Positions 1 through 8,821 are shown, numbered from the stretch's first letter. The stretch is 64,000 nt of DNA from Porphyromonas sp. (GCF_030529325.1 NZ_JAUMXC010000005.1:1-64000), one strand, 5' to 3'. Notes: generated by a model from the sequence alone, not told the origin. A program made the numbers and translations.

Positions 1-22
1 CCTTGCTCTTGCAAAGTGATTG

Positions 23-52
23 CAAAGGTACAAAGATTTTTTATTCTCACAA
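23..52 (-). promoter_or_regulatory. Bacteroidota promoter reading out of the left edge
   Basis: On the minus strand this reads TTG, 19 bases, then TACCTTTG, matching the Bacteroidota -33/-7 pattern (TTTG / TAnnTTTG). It would start transcription near base 16 and drive a gene lying left of the window, which cannot be seen. Confidence 0.6.
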
Positions 53-189
53 TAGGAAATAAAAAAACGAGCCACAAAATTCCGAATTAACTTCACGAAC
101 CAAGCAAATGAAGACTCGAGATCCCAGCAAAAGGAAATTGAATACCTTAAAATATGAATACCGGATCAACACCTCAATGACAGTACAGA

Positions 190-274
190 GAAAAATATAG
201 TAGCCTCAAATTTAATTTGGCTAACTTAACAAATCGATGTGGCAACCTGCAGCATGAAGTTAGACGACTTTTTC
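190..274 (-). repeat. Dispersed three-arm element, copy 0 (decayed)
   Basis: Most diverged of six related intergenic copies. Read on the minus strand it begins GAAAAAGTCGTCTAACTT and ends CTATATTTTTC, with a decayed first internal arm (TGCAGGTTGCC) and a better second arm (TTAAGTTAGCC). It aligns over its whole length with the copy at 19773-19861 with one small gap. It lies beyond the lpdA terminator, in the same sense as lpdA. Confidence 0.75.
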
Positions 275-396
275 ATTCTCTTCAAAGACTCAATGCAGCA
301 ATAAGTTCTATCAACCGCTATAGGAAAAAGAACATCTTACGACACCACACTAAGACATAATCTATATGACTAAAAAAACAGATATACTAAAATAAA

Positions 397-432
397 AAAG
401 AGATCACCAATGCTTGACTTGGTAATCTCTTT
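397..432 (-). terminator. Terminator of lpdA
   Basis: Inverted repeat AAAGAGATCACCA (397-409) and TGGTAATCTCTTT (420-432) with one mismatch. Read on the minus strand it follows the lpdA stop and ends in a T-rich run, so it looks like an intrinsic terminator. Confidence 0.75.
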
Positions 433-470
433 ATCATATGTTCTATGATGACAATCAGGTAAAATCTCGA

Positions 471-1826
471 TCAGTGAAACAAAACCTCATGCATAATCTC
501 GGCAACCGTAGGATGAGGGAAAACATGTCTCCTAAATTCCTCTACCTTGGATCTATCCGCAATAGCAATACCGGCCAATACGATCAACTCAGAAGCAGGG
601 TTTCCGATCATATGGCATCCGATGATGGTGTCATCTTCACCCACAATTATCTTACAAAGGCCATTACCACCTTCATTCTCGACTACGAAGCGTCCAGAAT
701 AAGACATCGGCAACTTGATAACTTTATAGGGCTCACCCTTTGCCTGTAAATCCTCTTCTGTACGCCCGACTCCGGCAATCTCGGGATGAGTGTAGACCAC
801 ACCGGGAATTGCCCTATATGACATAGAATCATCTGCTCCTCCAAGAATATGATTGAGAGCCACCTCTCCCTCTCTTATCGCAGTATGAGCGAGAAGCGAA
901 AAGCCCGTAATATCTCCTACTGCATAAACTCTCTTATCCGAAGTCTGCATATACTCATTGACGACAACGGCATTGCGGTCCATCTTTATAGACAGCGTAT
1001 CAAGGCCAAGATTTTGACTCACCGGACGACGCCCCACGCTCAAAAGCACACGAGATGCAGGTATCTCTTCAACCACACCTTCCGGAGTTTCTATAGTGAC
1101 TGCATCGGAGGAGACCTCAACAACTTTTGTATTCAAATAGAACTTAATCCCTTTCTTGGCATACTCATCGCGCAACATAGCCGATGTTTCTTTATCCATA
1201 GCACCAAGGATTTCAGGCATCATTTCGACCACGGTGACCTTGACTCCCATGCTAGTAAAGATACTTGCAAACTCCATACCGATGACGCCACCTCCAATAA
1301 TAACAATATCCTCCGGGAGTTCCTTTGCATCTAGAGCTTCACGACTAGTCCAATACTCAACGGATTCGAGGCCCTTTATCGGAGGAATGACTGTCTCACT
1401 ACCGGTTGCAATGATTACTTTTTTTGCAGTATAAAACTCATCTCCGGCCTGAATGCGGAGCAACTCGCCGTCCTCTCCGGCAAGTTTTGCTTCCGCATTG
1501 ACTGTCGTAACTCCGGCAGCTTCAAGCTTCATTGCCACTCCGGCTATGAGCTTCTTGACTATTTTAGTTTTCCTCGCAACAATGCGCTTATAATCAGGAG
1601 CGAGAGTTCCCTCTACCTTGATTCCATATTTAGAACTTTCCTGCATCTCATCATAGAGATTTGCAGAGTGCAATAGAGCTTTTGTCGGGATACATCCCTC
1701 ATTGAGGCAGACTCCTCCGACCTTATTCTTCTCAAAAAGGACAGTCTTCAATCCCTTTCCGGCAGCTGCAGCCGCTGCATTGTAGCCTGCAGGACCTCCA
1801 CCAATGATTGCGATATCAAAAATCAT
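471..1826 (-). CDS. lpdA: Dihydrolipoyl dehydrogenase (E3)
   Basis: FAD-dependent pyridine nucleotide-disulfide oxidoreductase that reoxidises protein-bound dihydrolipoamide with NAD+ in 2-oxoacid dehydrogenase or glycine-cleavage complexes. From the chosen start the protein has 451 residues, normal for the family. The N-terminal FAD motif IIGGGPAG is at about 7-14, the redox disulfide is Cys40/Cys45 (CLNEGC), a second nucleotide motif IIGGGVIGMEF lies near 170-182, and the C-terminal catalytic pair His438/Glu443 sits in HPTVAE. An ATG 39 bases upstream (1865) would add 13 residues that do not resemble family N-termini; I prefer MIFDIAIIGG. It follows the M16 peptidase gene closely and is probably co-transcribed with it. 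The other complex subunits are not in the window. Confidence 0.93.
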   Translation of the reverse strand: MIFDIAIIGGGPAGYNAAAAAAGKGLKTVLFEKNKVGGVCLNEGCIPTKALLHSANLYDEMQESSKYGIKVEGTLAPDYKRIVARKTKIVKKLIAGVAMKLEAAGVTTVNAEAKLAGEDGELLRIQAGDEFYTAKKVIIATGSETVIPPIKGLESVEYWTSREALDAKELPEDIVIIGGGVIGMEFASIFTSMGVKVTVVEMMPEILGAMDKETSAMLRDEYAKKGIKFYLNTKVVEVSSDAVTIETPEGVVEEIPASRVLLSVGRRPVSQNLGLDTLSIKMDRNAVVVNEYMQTSDKRVYAVGDITGFSLLAHTAIREGEVALNHILGGADDSMSYRAIPGVVYTHPEIAGVGRTEEDLQAKGEPYKVIKLPMSYSGRFVVENEGGNGLCKIIVGEDDTIIGCHMIGNPASELIVLAGIAIADRSKVEEFRRHVFPHPTVAEIMHEVLFH

Positions 1827-1874
1827 ATTGTATACGATATTATTTAGGTTAGTTTGTGTTATCAAAGATAATAT

Positions 1875-3128
1875 TTAATCTTGTATACCCCGATATATGA
1901 GGGTATGTCGGGTGGAAAAAAGCTCTGTGGCAGCATTCAACAAAGAGGTTGTAGAGATCGCATCAAGAGACAAAGAGACTTCATCTATGCTACGATAAAA
2001 GCCAAAATGCAAAAGTTGCTTACCAAAATTAAGGAATCTACTCTCATGCTGCTCTGTCGTCAAAGCCAACTGTCCCTTGACTTGCTTTACCCAGGCTCGA
2101 AGCGCCGTATCCTTCAGCCCTGCCTCTATCAGGATGTCAAGCTCTGCGCAGACAACCTTTCTTGCCTTTTCAGCGTTTGAAGGATCACAACCAAAATAAA
2201 TCTGCCACCAACCGGTATCTGTAAGAGATGTAAGACTGCCTTCTACGTTGTAAACCCATCCACGCTTTTCTCTCAGCGCTAAATTCAAACGGGAATTCAT
2301 GCTTGAGCCCCCAAGATAATTCATCAAGAGAGAAGACTCAGCGCGGTGTTTATCAAACATTGTCGGACCCAGATTTCCAATTATTGTATGGGTCTGATGA
2401 GTGGGTTTGTCATGAGCAATTATCTGAGAGACCGTTAAGGGCGAGGGAATGATATCTCCTCCGACTTCCGAGTATCCGGATGGAGCTTCGTAAAAATACG
2501 CCTCACACAACTTCACAAAACGCTCCTCAGAGATCTGTCCCATACAAAAGCACACCATATTTTCAGCCCTAAAATACTTATGAGTATGCATGAGGAGAGT
2601 TCTCTGAGTCATGCGCCCGAGGCTATTCTCATCACCCAAAATAGGATTACCAAGTGGATGACCGGGATAAAGGACAGCATCGAAGTCGTCATATATTTGC
2701 TCTGCCGGTGTATCCTTATACAGATTGATCTCATCTGCAATCACATCCTTCTCTTTCACCAACTCGTGTTCAGGGAAAGTAGCATTCAGAACAATATCAC
2801 TCAATAGTTCGATTGAACGGCGCACCTCGCTCCGTGGCGAAATGGTATAGACGAACGTCTCCTCTTTTGAGGTAAACGCATTAAGTTCTCCACCGACCGA
2901 CTCCATCCGATTCAAAATATGCCAGGATTTACGACAAGTCGTTCCTTTAAAAATCATATGTTCGGCAAGGTGAGCCAATCCATGCAGACCATCCGGGTCC
3001 TGACGGCTCCCAACCTTGATCGCCACACCACAGTAGATAACCTTACTTTTAGTGGGAAAAAGAGCCACCCTAAGCCCATTGGGCAGCGTGTGAGAAAAAT
3101 AGCCTCGCTTAAATTGTGTCGTACTCAA
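1875..3128 (-). CDS. M16 family zinc metallopeptidase (417 aa)
   Basis: Single-unit M16 (pitrilysin/insulinase) peptidase of the processing-peptidase-like type. The inverted zinc motif HLAEH is at residues 53-57, in the usual setting of a Gly-rich loop followed by MIFKGT. A downstream EKDVIADEI segment supplies the likely third zinc ligand. Length fits the roughly 400-residue bacterial class with an N-terminal catalytic and a C-terminal inactive domain. No signal peptide is visible, so it is probably cytoplasmic. It is first in a minus-strand pair with lpdA and has a TAAATTTG box upstream (3162-3169). The substrate is unknown. A second, much larger M16 protein lies at 36628-39477. Confidence 0.88.
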   Translation of the reverse strand: MSTTQFKRGYFSHTLPNGLRVALFPTKSKVIYCGVAIKVGSRQDPDGLHGLAHLAEHMIFKGTTCRKSWHILNRMESVGGELNAFTSKEETFVYTISPRSEVRRSIELLSDIVLNATFPEHELVKEKDVIADEINLYKDTPAEQIYDDFDAVLYPGHPLGNPILGDENSLGRMTQRTLLMHTHKYFRAENMVCFCMGQISEERFVKLCEAYFYEAPSGYSEVGGDIIPSPLTVSQIIAHDKPTHQTHTIIGNLGPTMFDKHRAESSLLMNYLGGSSMNSRLNLALREKRGWVYNVEGSLTSLTDTGWWQIYFGCDPSNAEKARKVVCAELDILIEAGLKDTALRAWVKQVKGQLALTTEQHESRFLNFGKQLLHFGFYRSIDEVSLSLDAISTTSLLNAATELFSTRHTLIYRGIQD

Positions 3129-3145
3129 GATAATCTGTAATTTTG
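3114..3145 (+). promoter_or_regulatory. Promoter of kdsD
   Basis: TTG at 3114-3116, 21 bases, then TAATTTTG at 3138-3145. The start site would be near 3152, about 75 bases before the ATG. The -33 box lies inside the 5' end of the divergent M16 gene. Confidence 0.55.
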
Positions 3146-3161
3146 TAGCTTGTTAATGGCA

Positions 3162-3169
3162 CAAATTTA
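3162..3169 (-). promoter_or_regulatory. -7 box for the M16 peptidase/lpdA unit
   Basis: TAAATTTG on the minus strand, about 33 bases upstream of the M16 start codon. No clear TTG lies at -33. It is interleaved with the divergent kdsD promoter. Confidence 0.5.
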
Positions 3170-3228
3170 CTAAATTAACTTCTTTAGTTATCATCGTTCT
3201 TCACCAAATAGAACACATAAAAATATAG

Positions 3229-3861
3229 ATGAACAAGGATAATAACCCACGATTGGATACAGCAGTCCTACGTGATATTCTCATGAAAGAGGCTGAAGCT
3301 GTACAGAATATTCCTGTAGGACCGGAAGTGACAGAGGCTATCGACCTTATTGTTGAGCAAGTACATAAAAAAGGAGGAAAAGTCGTCACATCAGGCATGG
3401 GCAAGGCCGGTCAAATAGCAGCCAATATAGCTACCACATTTTCATCTACAGGCACTCCTGCCTTTTTTCTGCATCCGAGCGAAGCACAGCATGGGGACTT
3501 GGGCATCGTGTGTCCCAATGACATCATGATACTGATATCCAATTCGGGAAAAACCAGAGAAATCCTTGAACTCATTGATCTCTCACAACACCTTGTTCCC
3601 GGCATAGCTTACATATGTATCACGGGCAACCCTGAAAGCAAACTTGCAGAAAATGCCTCTGTTGCACTTTTCACAGGAGCTCCAAAGGAGGTCTGTCCTC
3701 TTGGCCTCACCCCGACGACAAGCACGACCGTAATGACCGTTATAGGAGACCTCCTTGTAGTGGGAGTCATGACAGCAATAGGTTTTGACTATGAGTCATA
3801 CTCTAAGAGACATCATGGAGGTTATCTTGGCGATATCAGCCGAAAGAAATCTAATATCTGA
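3229..3861 (+). CDS. kdsD: Arabinose-5-phosphate isomerase, SIS domain only
   Basis: Predicted to interconvert ribulose 5-phosphate and arabinose 5-phosphate, the first step toward Kdo for lipopolysaccharide. The 210 residues are one sugar isomerase (SIS) domain: SGMGKAGQIA near 63-72, SNSGKTREIL near 104-113, and GLTPTTSTT near 161-169, all typical of KpsF/GutQ/KdsD. The CBS-domain pair that brings most family members to about 320 residues is absent; the frame closes normally after YLGDISRKKSNI. Short SIS-only isomerases are known in Bacteroides, so this is probably lineage-typical rather than a truncation. It has its own promoter and a strong terminator, so it seems monocistronic. Confidence 0.85.
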   Translation: MNKDNNPRLDTAVLRDILMKEAEAVQNIPVGPEVTEAIDLIVEQVHKKGGKVVTSGMGKAGQIAANIATTFSSTGTPAFFLHPSEAQHGDLGIVCPNDIMILISNSGKTREILELIDLSQHLVPGIAYICITGNPESKLAENASVALFTGAPKEVCPLGLTPTTSTTVMTVIGDLLVVGVMTAIGFDYESYSKRHHGGYLGDISRKKSNI

Positions 3862-3893
3862 AGCTAAGAAGTAACGCTTCAAGGAACATAAAA

Positions 3894-3956
3894 TCCCCCC
3901 AATATCCGACAGGAGAGAAATTAGCTTTCCATTGGATATTGGGGGATATTATTTTG
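3894..3956 (+). terminator. Terminator of kdsD
   Basis: Long inverted repeat ATCCCCCCAATATCC / GGATATTGGGGGAT (about 3893-3907 and 3934-3947) with a 26-base loop, followed by ATTATTTTG. It lies 30 bases after the kdsD stop. Confidence 0.75.
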
Positions 3957-3974
3957 TAGAAGTCCCAACAGGCC

Positions 3975-4060
3975 AAAAAAGTTGTCTAACTTGACGCGTT
4001 AAGTTAGACTGATTGATTCATCAAGTTAGACACATTAATTTGGAAGGTTCTATACCTCTC
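3975..4060 (+). repeat. Dispersed three-arm element, copy 1
   Basis: Forward arm GTCTAACTTGA (3984-3994), first reverse arm TTAAGTTAGAC (3999-4009, one mismatch) and second reverse arm TCAAGTTAGAC (4021-4031, perfect). The 3' part, ATTAATTTGGAAGGTTCTAT then ACC, matches the other copies. It lies just beyond the kdsD terminator, in the same sense as kdsD. Confidence 0.85.
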
Positions 4061-4182
4061 TCAACACGCATCATTTTTCGGTGATAGCAGGCAATAAACA
4101 GTGTCCATGAAATATCAAACTCGATTTTTCAAAAAACACAATTTAATCCCGGCACAAAATCTATTCAATAGACAAAAATCGC

Positions 4183-4190
4183 TATATTTG
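4183..4190 (+). promoter_or_regulatory. -7 box for the antiporter gene
   Basis: TATATTTG, 31 bases before the ATG at 4222. It has no obvious TTG at -33. Confidence 0.5.
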
Positions 4191-4221
4191 TCTACCTAAC
4201 GAATCAATACATTAACCCTAT

Positions 4222-5727
4222 ATGCCGATAACCGCAGAGTTCTTACTATTATACGGATCAATACTTGTCATTTTTGGTCTTTTCCTATGTAAAGCAGGCT
4301 TCAAATTAGGGATGCCCACGCTGCTACTCTTCCTCGGAGTTGGAATATTGGCGGGGTCCGGAGGTTTTGGTATAGAACTCAATGATCCCGACATAGCTCA
4401 ATTTATAGGGGTGTTGGCTCTCACAGTCATCCTATTTTCAGGGGGGATGGATACCGAATTCAAAGAGATACGGCCCGTCATAGGTCCCGGAGCGGCATTG
4501 GCATCTGTAGGTGTATTGATAACTGCAGTCCTTACAGGGACATTCATATTTTACCTGTTTCAATTGTTTGAAGGAGTGAACCTCTCCTACCCGCAGGCAT
4601 TGCTCTGCGGAGCTGTTATGTCTTCGACAGACTCGGCCTCGGTTTTCTCTATTCTTCGATCAAAAAGTGTACAACTCAAACAGAGATTGAAACCAACTTT
4701 GGAGTTTGAAAGTGGTAGTAATGACCCTATGGCATTTCTCCTCACAATCCTCCTTATACAAGTAATCCAGGCAAACGAATTTAATACATGGACAGCCCTT
4801 TGGCTACTCTCAAAACAGCTTGTACTGGGAGCTCTGCTCGGTGTCCTACTTGGAAAAGTTGCGGTATGGATGCTCAATCGATTTGTCCTGCCTTCCACAT
4901 CCTTGTATTCGATCCTCTTACTAGCTTGTGCCTCATTTATCTATGCTGCCACAAGCCGAATGGGAGGCAACGGATATCTCGCGGTGTACATCGCAGGGCT
5001 TGTGGTCGGTAACGCTAAAATATCAAATAAAAAGACGATAGCCAATTTCTTTGATGGCTTTGCATGGCTATGGCAACTGATCATGTTCCTCACCCTTGGT
5101 CTGCTTGTCAACGCCAAAGATCTATGGAGTGTTGCGATACCGGCCCTCCTCATCGCTGTATTTGTGATCCTAATAGGGAGACCTCTGTCAGTATTTTTGA
5201 CATTGATCCCGTTCCCAAAATTCTTCACTCTAAAAGCAAAGACATACATCAGCTGGGTTGGTCTCCGTGGAGCTGCTCCGATTATATTTGCCACATACCC
5301 TTGGCTTGCAGGGGTAGAACATTCACAGCTCATATTTCACATCGTCTTCTTCATCACCCTCGTATCTCTCATCGTACAAGGAGGAACAGTGACCTTTATG
5401 GCCTCAAAATTAGACCTGATAGACAGGAGTCGAAAAGAAAAGAAGTTTGCAAGTTTTGACCTTCCTGACGAAATAAAAAGCGCACTAAGTGAGATCATCG
5501 TCAATCGTTCAATGATCGAAAAAGGGAATAAGCTCAAGGATCTTCCCCTTCCGGATCACACCCTCGCGCTCATGATACAAAGGGATGGCCGATACAGAAT
5601 CCCCAAAGGGAATACCGTATTGAAAGAGGGAGATCATGTCTTGCTTATCTCAGATGATGAAGAAGCCTTGCTTCAATCCTACGAAGAGCTTGGCATCACG
5701 TCATACAGCTTGGAACGCAACTCTTGA
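4222..5727 (+). CDS. K+/H+ antiporter, CPA1 family with C-terminal TrkA-C domain
   Basis: Inner-membrane cation/proton exchanger of the NhaP2/CvrA type, 501 residues. Residues 1-390 are strongly hydrophobic with about 12 membrane segments. Conserved antiporter signatures are visible: FSGGMDTEF near 73-81, SSTDSASVF near 134-142 and SGSNDPMAF near 163-171, followed by VGLRGAAPI near 345-353. The soluble tail from about 400 resembles an RCK_C/TrkA-C domain (GNKLKDLPLPDHTLALMIQR), expected to bind a regulatory ligand. Family knowledge suggests K+ (or Na+) export and protection against high internal K+; the ion cannot be decided from sequence. It has its own promoter and no visible terminator. 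Confidence 0.9.
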   Translation: MPITAEFLLLYGSILVIFGLFLCKAGFKLGMPTLLLFLGVGILAGSGGFGIELNDPDIAQFIGVLALTVILFSGGMDTEFKEIRPVIGPGAALASVGVLITAVLTGTFIFYLFQLFEGVNLSYPQALLCGAVMSSTDSASVFSILRSKSVQLKQRLKPTLEFESGSNDPMAFLLTILLIQVIQANEFNTWTALWLLSKQLVLGALLGVLLGKVAVWMLNRFVLPSTSLYSILLLACASFIYAATSRMGGNGYLAVYIAGLVVGNAKISNKKTIANFFDGFAWLWQLIMFLTLGLLVNAKDLWSVAIPALLIAVFVILIGRPLSVFLTLIPFPKFFTLKAKTYISWVGLRGAAPIIFATYPWLAGVEHSQLIFHIVFFITLVSLIVQGGTVTFMASKLDLIDRSRKEKKFASFDLPDEIKSALSEIIVNRSMIEKGNKLKDLPLPDHTLALMIQRDGRYRIPKGNTVLKEGDHVLLISDDEEALLQSYEELGITSYSLERNS

Positions 5728-5851
5728 TCCAAGGACTGTCATAGCCCCCCCAAAGAAAGCAAAAGACCACGAAGACTCTCAAGCATATACAGATAGAGGC
5801 AGACAGTTCTCAAGTATCACAATTTGCACAAAGCCTTGATAAAGAGGATCA

Positions 5852-5883
5852 TTTGGGACTTCATGTATTTTTTCGTACCTTTG
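5852..5883 (+). promoter_or_regulatory. Promoter of the thioredoxin-like gene
   Basis: TTTG (5852-5855), 20 bases, TACCTTTG (5876-5883): an excellent match. Transcription would start near 5890. Confidence 0.7.
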
Positions 5884-5890
5884 CTCCTCT

Positions 5891-5925
5891 GTATCATCAG
5901 CGGATGATACCCGTCCGAAACTCGG
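5891..5925 (+). promoter_or_regulatory. Structured 5' leader (two small hairpins)
   Basis: Directly after the predicted start site lies a perfect 8-bp hairpin GTATCATC-AGCG-GATGATAC (5891-5910), then CCG-AAACT-CGG (5915-5925). It could be an mRNA-stabilising or regulatory 5' structure. It matches no riboswitch class that I recognise. Confidence 0.35.
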
Positions 5926-5972
5926 AAGCCCCATTATATTGGTCTCTGTGATGGGATATCTGGTGGGGTTAG

Positions 5973-6485
5973 GTGAAACGAAACTTATTATTTATGAGAT
6001 CGAAAACTTTCGTTCTTGGGTTGCTCTCATTAGCTTTTGCAATCTTTGCTACCTTGTTTATATCAGCATCAGATGCAAAAACAAAGATAAATACCGGATA
6101 CAATCCCGGGGAAATGCTCCCAAGTATCAAGGTGGACGACATAGACCTACAAGATATCGGCACAGACAATGTGACCCTTGTAGTACTATGGTCTAAGCGT
6201 GATCCTAAGTCACGCATGGTTAACTCTTGGTTGAGCCACAAAGGTGTTCCAGATAAAGTCATCTCGGTATGTATAGACGCAAACACAGAAGAGGCTAAGC
6301 AGTACGCAAGTATCGATGGAGTATCTCCGGAGATATGCATAAAAGGGACAAACCAAAGTAAAAAATTGGTCAAGGAGTTAGGAATGTCAAAAGGACTGAA
6401 AACGCTCACCATAGAAAATGGCGTCATCGTAAACTCCACCGGCACGGCAGTGCTATGGGATCAATTGGAAAACATTGAAAAATGA
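5973..6485 (+). CDS. Exported thioredoxin-fold-like protein lacking redox cysteines
   Basis: 170 residues if the GTG at 5973 is used. An ATG at 5994 gives MRSKTFVLG and a cleaner signal peptide or membrane anchor (hydrophobic run through FISASDA). After that, NVTLVVLWSKRDPKSRMVNSW has the layout of a thioredoxin/TlpA-like beta-strand followed by an active-site helix, but the WCxxC position reads WSKRDP, so no redox disulfide is possible there. The only cysteines, in SVCID and PEICIKG, are elsewhere. The function is unknown; a periplasmic structural or binding role is an inference. Good promoter and terminator flank it, so it is monocistronic and real. Confidence 0.65.
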   Translation: MKRNLLFMRSKTFVLGLLSLAFAIFATLFISASDAKTKINTGYNPGEMLPSIKVDDIDLQDIGTDNVTLVVLWSKRDPKSRMVNSWLSHKGVPDKVISVCIDANTEEAKQYASIDGVSPEICIKGTNQSKKLVKELGMSKGLKTLTIENGVIVNSTGTAVLWDQLENIEK

Positions 6486-6522
6486 TTTTTTTTGAGAGGA
6501 TAAAAATTCTCGCAATAAATCG

Positions 6523-6574
6523 AAAAGGACTCGTATAATCAGGCATAGCTTGTATTATTTATGAGTCCTTTTTT
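6523..6574 (+). terminator. Terminator after the thioredoxin-like gene
   Basis: AAAAGGACTC (6523-6532) pairs with GAGTCCTTTT (6563-6572); the stem is extended by TATAAT/ATTAT. The stem itself ends in a T run, so it may work in both directions. Confidence 0.7.
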
Positions 6575-6808
6575 ACATCCACATCACTAAATCTAACAAG
6601 ACAGAGGGATCTTATATTCCATTCGGAAGACACCCGAAAAGGAATCACATATAAAACTAACTTTCAAGATATTACATTAACAAAAGATCTCAAAAATACA
6701 CATTAAATGTCAACAGCAACTTCATGGCAATCGGTTACAGGTAAAATATCAAGGAAGATCTTCATAAAAACGAAGTTCTTTTTATTTTAGAATATCGAAA
6801 GAAAGGAC

Positions 6809-6816
6809 TAAATTTG
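6809..6816 (+). promoter_or_regulatory. -7 box for the alpha-glucan operon
   Basis: TAAATTTG, with a T-rich segment (TTTATTTTAG) at about -33 instead of a clear TTTG. It lies 44 bases before the debranching-enzyme ATG. Confidence 0.5.
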
Positions 6817-6859
6817 AGTAAAACAAAAGGTATCAACACTGATAGTATGTTCAAAAGCT

Positions 6860-8821
6860 ATGGGATACGTAAAATTTGACCGAAACAATATGAGTAATCT
6901 CGAGGTATCTCTCAGCAAAGAAATGCTTCGGACAAATCGTAGAGGCGCTTATCATGCCTCTACAATATTGAACTGCAACACTCGTAAGTATCATGGTCTA
7001 TTGGTGGTCCCAAACAGCTTTGCAGATGAACATAGCAGTGTACTGCTCTCATCATTTGATGAGACCGTCATACAGCATGGGGCGGAGTTCAATCTTGCAG
7101 TACATAAGTATCAGGACGGTACCGTGGCACCCAATGGTCACAAATACATAAGAGAGTTTGATATCGACACGATACCCAAGATACTCTATCGTGTGGGAGG
7201 CGTGATACTATCAAAAGAGCTCATATTTGCAGCAAATAGCAACAGAGTACTTATACGGTATACCTTGCTTGATGCGCATTCTCCCACAACACTTAGATTC
7301 AGGCCAATCCTGGCATTCCGAAGTACCAAAGAGTTGACAAGCGAAAACAACGCCATCAACTGGAACTTCAAAGAGGTTGAGAATGGGATTATGATGAATT
7401 TGTATGAGGGCTACCCCGAACTGTATATGCAATTTTCATCTCCGGTCACATGGAGTCATATGCCTGTATGGTACAAAGGATTCCTCTATGAGAGAGAATT
7501 GGAAAGAGGTCATGCTTGTACTGAAGATCTACCTAACCCGGGCTATTTCGAATGCAACATCAAAAAGGGGCAATCTATCATCTTTGCTGCTGGTGATGCA
7601 CCGGTATCTCCAAAAGAGCTGGATGATATATTTGAGAAAAATATAGAACAGCGAACTCCTCGCAACAATTTCACGAATTGTCTCATCAATGCAGCAGATC
7701 AATTTTACTTGCAAAAAAACAATGATAAACATTATCTACTTGCAGGTTACCCGTGGTTTGGCATCAGAGCAAGAGATCAATTCATTAATCTCACGGCATG
7801 TACTTTCGGTATAGGAAAACCAGAACGGTTTGACAAGATATTTAACACAGCATGGCCTGCAATACATCACTTCATGAAAACAGGCGAAGGCGACAAAGAT
7901 ATCATAGGTATAGAAGCTCCGGATACCCTTCTTTGGGTCATCACATCGATACAAGACTATATGAAATGGAGAGGTATAGATGAGACGAGATCCAAATTTG
8001 GAGAGAGGGTACGAGAAATGATCCGGTATTTGATGGATAGTCGTCATCCAATGATGCGTAGGATGGAAAATGGCCTTCTCTACACCATATCAAAAGATCG
8101 GAGTCCTATCACGTGGATGAATTCAAAAATTGACGGACACTCAATTGTTGATAGACAGGGGTACATAGTTGAGTTCAATGCGTTATGGTACAATGCCCTA
8201 TGCTTCTGCAGGGAGTTATTTGACATCACGGACGATACCTACACACATTTGATAGAGAAAGTCGCAGAGTCATTTGTGCGGGTATTTGTGAACGAACACA
8301 ACTACTTGTTCGATTATGTCTGTGAGGGACGTTCTCAAGATTGGAACGTAAGACCCAATATGATATTTGCAACAGGGTTGAAGTACTCGCCTTTATCAAG
8401 AGATATGCAACGAGCAGTATTGGATATAACAACAAAAGAGCTGCTCACTCCAAAAGGTCTAAGATCATTGAGTCCTAAAAGTCCGGATTATAAGGGCTAC
8501 TGCAATGGCACTCTTAGAGAACGTGCCTATGCCTCTGTACAAGGAGCCGTATGGCCGTGGCTGATGTATCCATACTTGAGTGCTTATCTCAAATTATTCA
8601 AACACAGCGGGATTTCATTCGTAGAAAGGTTACTCATATCTTTTGAAGATGAGCTGACTCTTCATGGCATAGGAACCATCAGCGAGATGTATGATGGCAC
8701 ACCTCCTTTTGTAGGGAGAAGCGGCATATCTTATGCAGGAAGTGTGTCAGCAATACTAAGGATACAAAACCGCCTCAATGACTACTATATGGAAGAGGAT
8801 CTTATGAACATACAGAGATAG
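6860..8821 (+). CDS. Glycogen debranching enzyme (amylo-alpha-1,6-glucosidase)
   Basis: 653-residue member of the bacterial/archaeal GDE family, hydrolysing alpha-1,6 branch points in glycogen. The N-terminal domain (about 20-230) opens with the family motif RRGAYHASTILNCNTRKYHG. The C-terminal (alpha/alpha)6 barrel starts near 280 with YPWFGIRARDQFI and continues with GIEAPDTLLWVI, GYIVEFNALWYNAL and SLSPKSPDYKGYCNGT, the acidic, aromatic-rich segments typical of the active site. No signal peptide, so cytoplasmic. First gene of a three-gene operon with a glycosyltransferase and a GH57 enzyme, which supports storage-glucan turnover. Confidence 0.9.
   Translation: MGYVKFDRNNMSNLEVSLSKEMLRTNRRGAYHASTILNCNTRKYHGLLVVPNSFADEHSSVLLSSFDETVIQHGAEFNLAVHKYQDGTVAPNGHKYIREFDIDTIPKILYRVGGVILSKELIFAANSNRVLIRYTLLDAHSPTTLRFRPILAFRSTKELTSENNAINWNFKEVENGIMMNLYEGYPELYMQFSSPVTWSHMPVWYKGFLYERELERGHACTEDLPNPGYFECNIKKGQSIIFAAGDAPVSPKELDDIFEKNIEQRTPRNNFTNCLINAADQFYLQKNNDKHYLLAGYPWFGIRARDQFINLTACTFGIGKPERFDKIFNTAWPAIHHFMKTGEGDKDIIGIEAPDTLLWVITSIQDYMKWRGIDETRSKFGERVREMIRYLMDSRHPMMRRMENGLLYTISKDRSPITWMNSKIDGHSIVDRQGYIVEFNALWYNALCFCRELFDITDDTYTHLIEKVAESFVRVFVNEHNYLFDYVCEGRSQDWNVRPNMIFATGLKYSPLSRDMQRAVLDITTKELLTPKGLRSLSPKSPDYKGYCNGTLRERAYASVQGAVWPWLMYPYLSAYLKLFKHSGISFVERLLISFEDELTLHGIGTISEMYDGTPPFVGRSGISYAGSVSAILRIQNRLNDYYMEEDLMNIQR

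Larger units (their letters stand above)
1..470. other. Gene-free stretch at the left edge
   Basis: Holds an outward minus-strand promoter (23-52), a decayed copy of the dispersed element (190-274) and the lpdA terminator (397-432). I see no convincing coding region; a short plus-strand ORF from 438 is the antisense shadow of the lpdA 3' end. Confidence 0.6.
3862..4221. other. Intergenic stretch kdsD to antiporter
   Basis: Contains the kdsD terminator, copy 1 of the dispersed element and the antiporter -7 box. I see no ORF of interest between 4060 and 4180. Confidence 0.6.
6486..6859. other. Intergenic stretch before the glycogen operon
   Basis: Contains the terminator at 6523-6574 and a -7 box at 6809-6816. 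Bases 6580-6800 are A/T-rich and I see no gene or repeat there. Confidence 0.55.
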
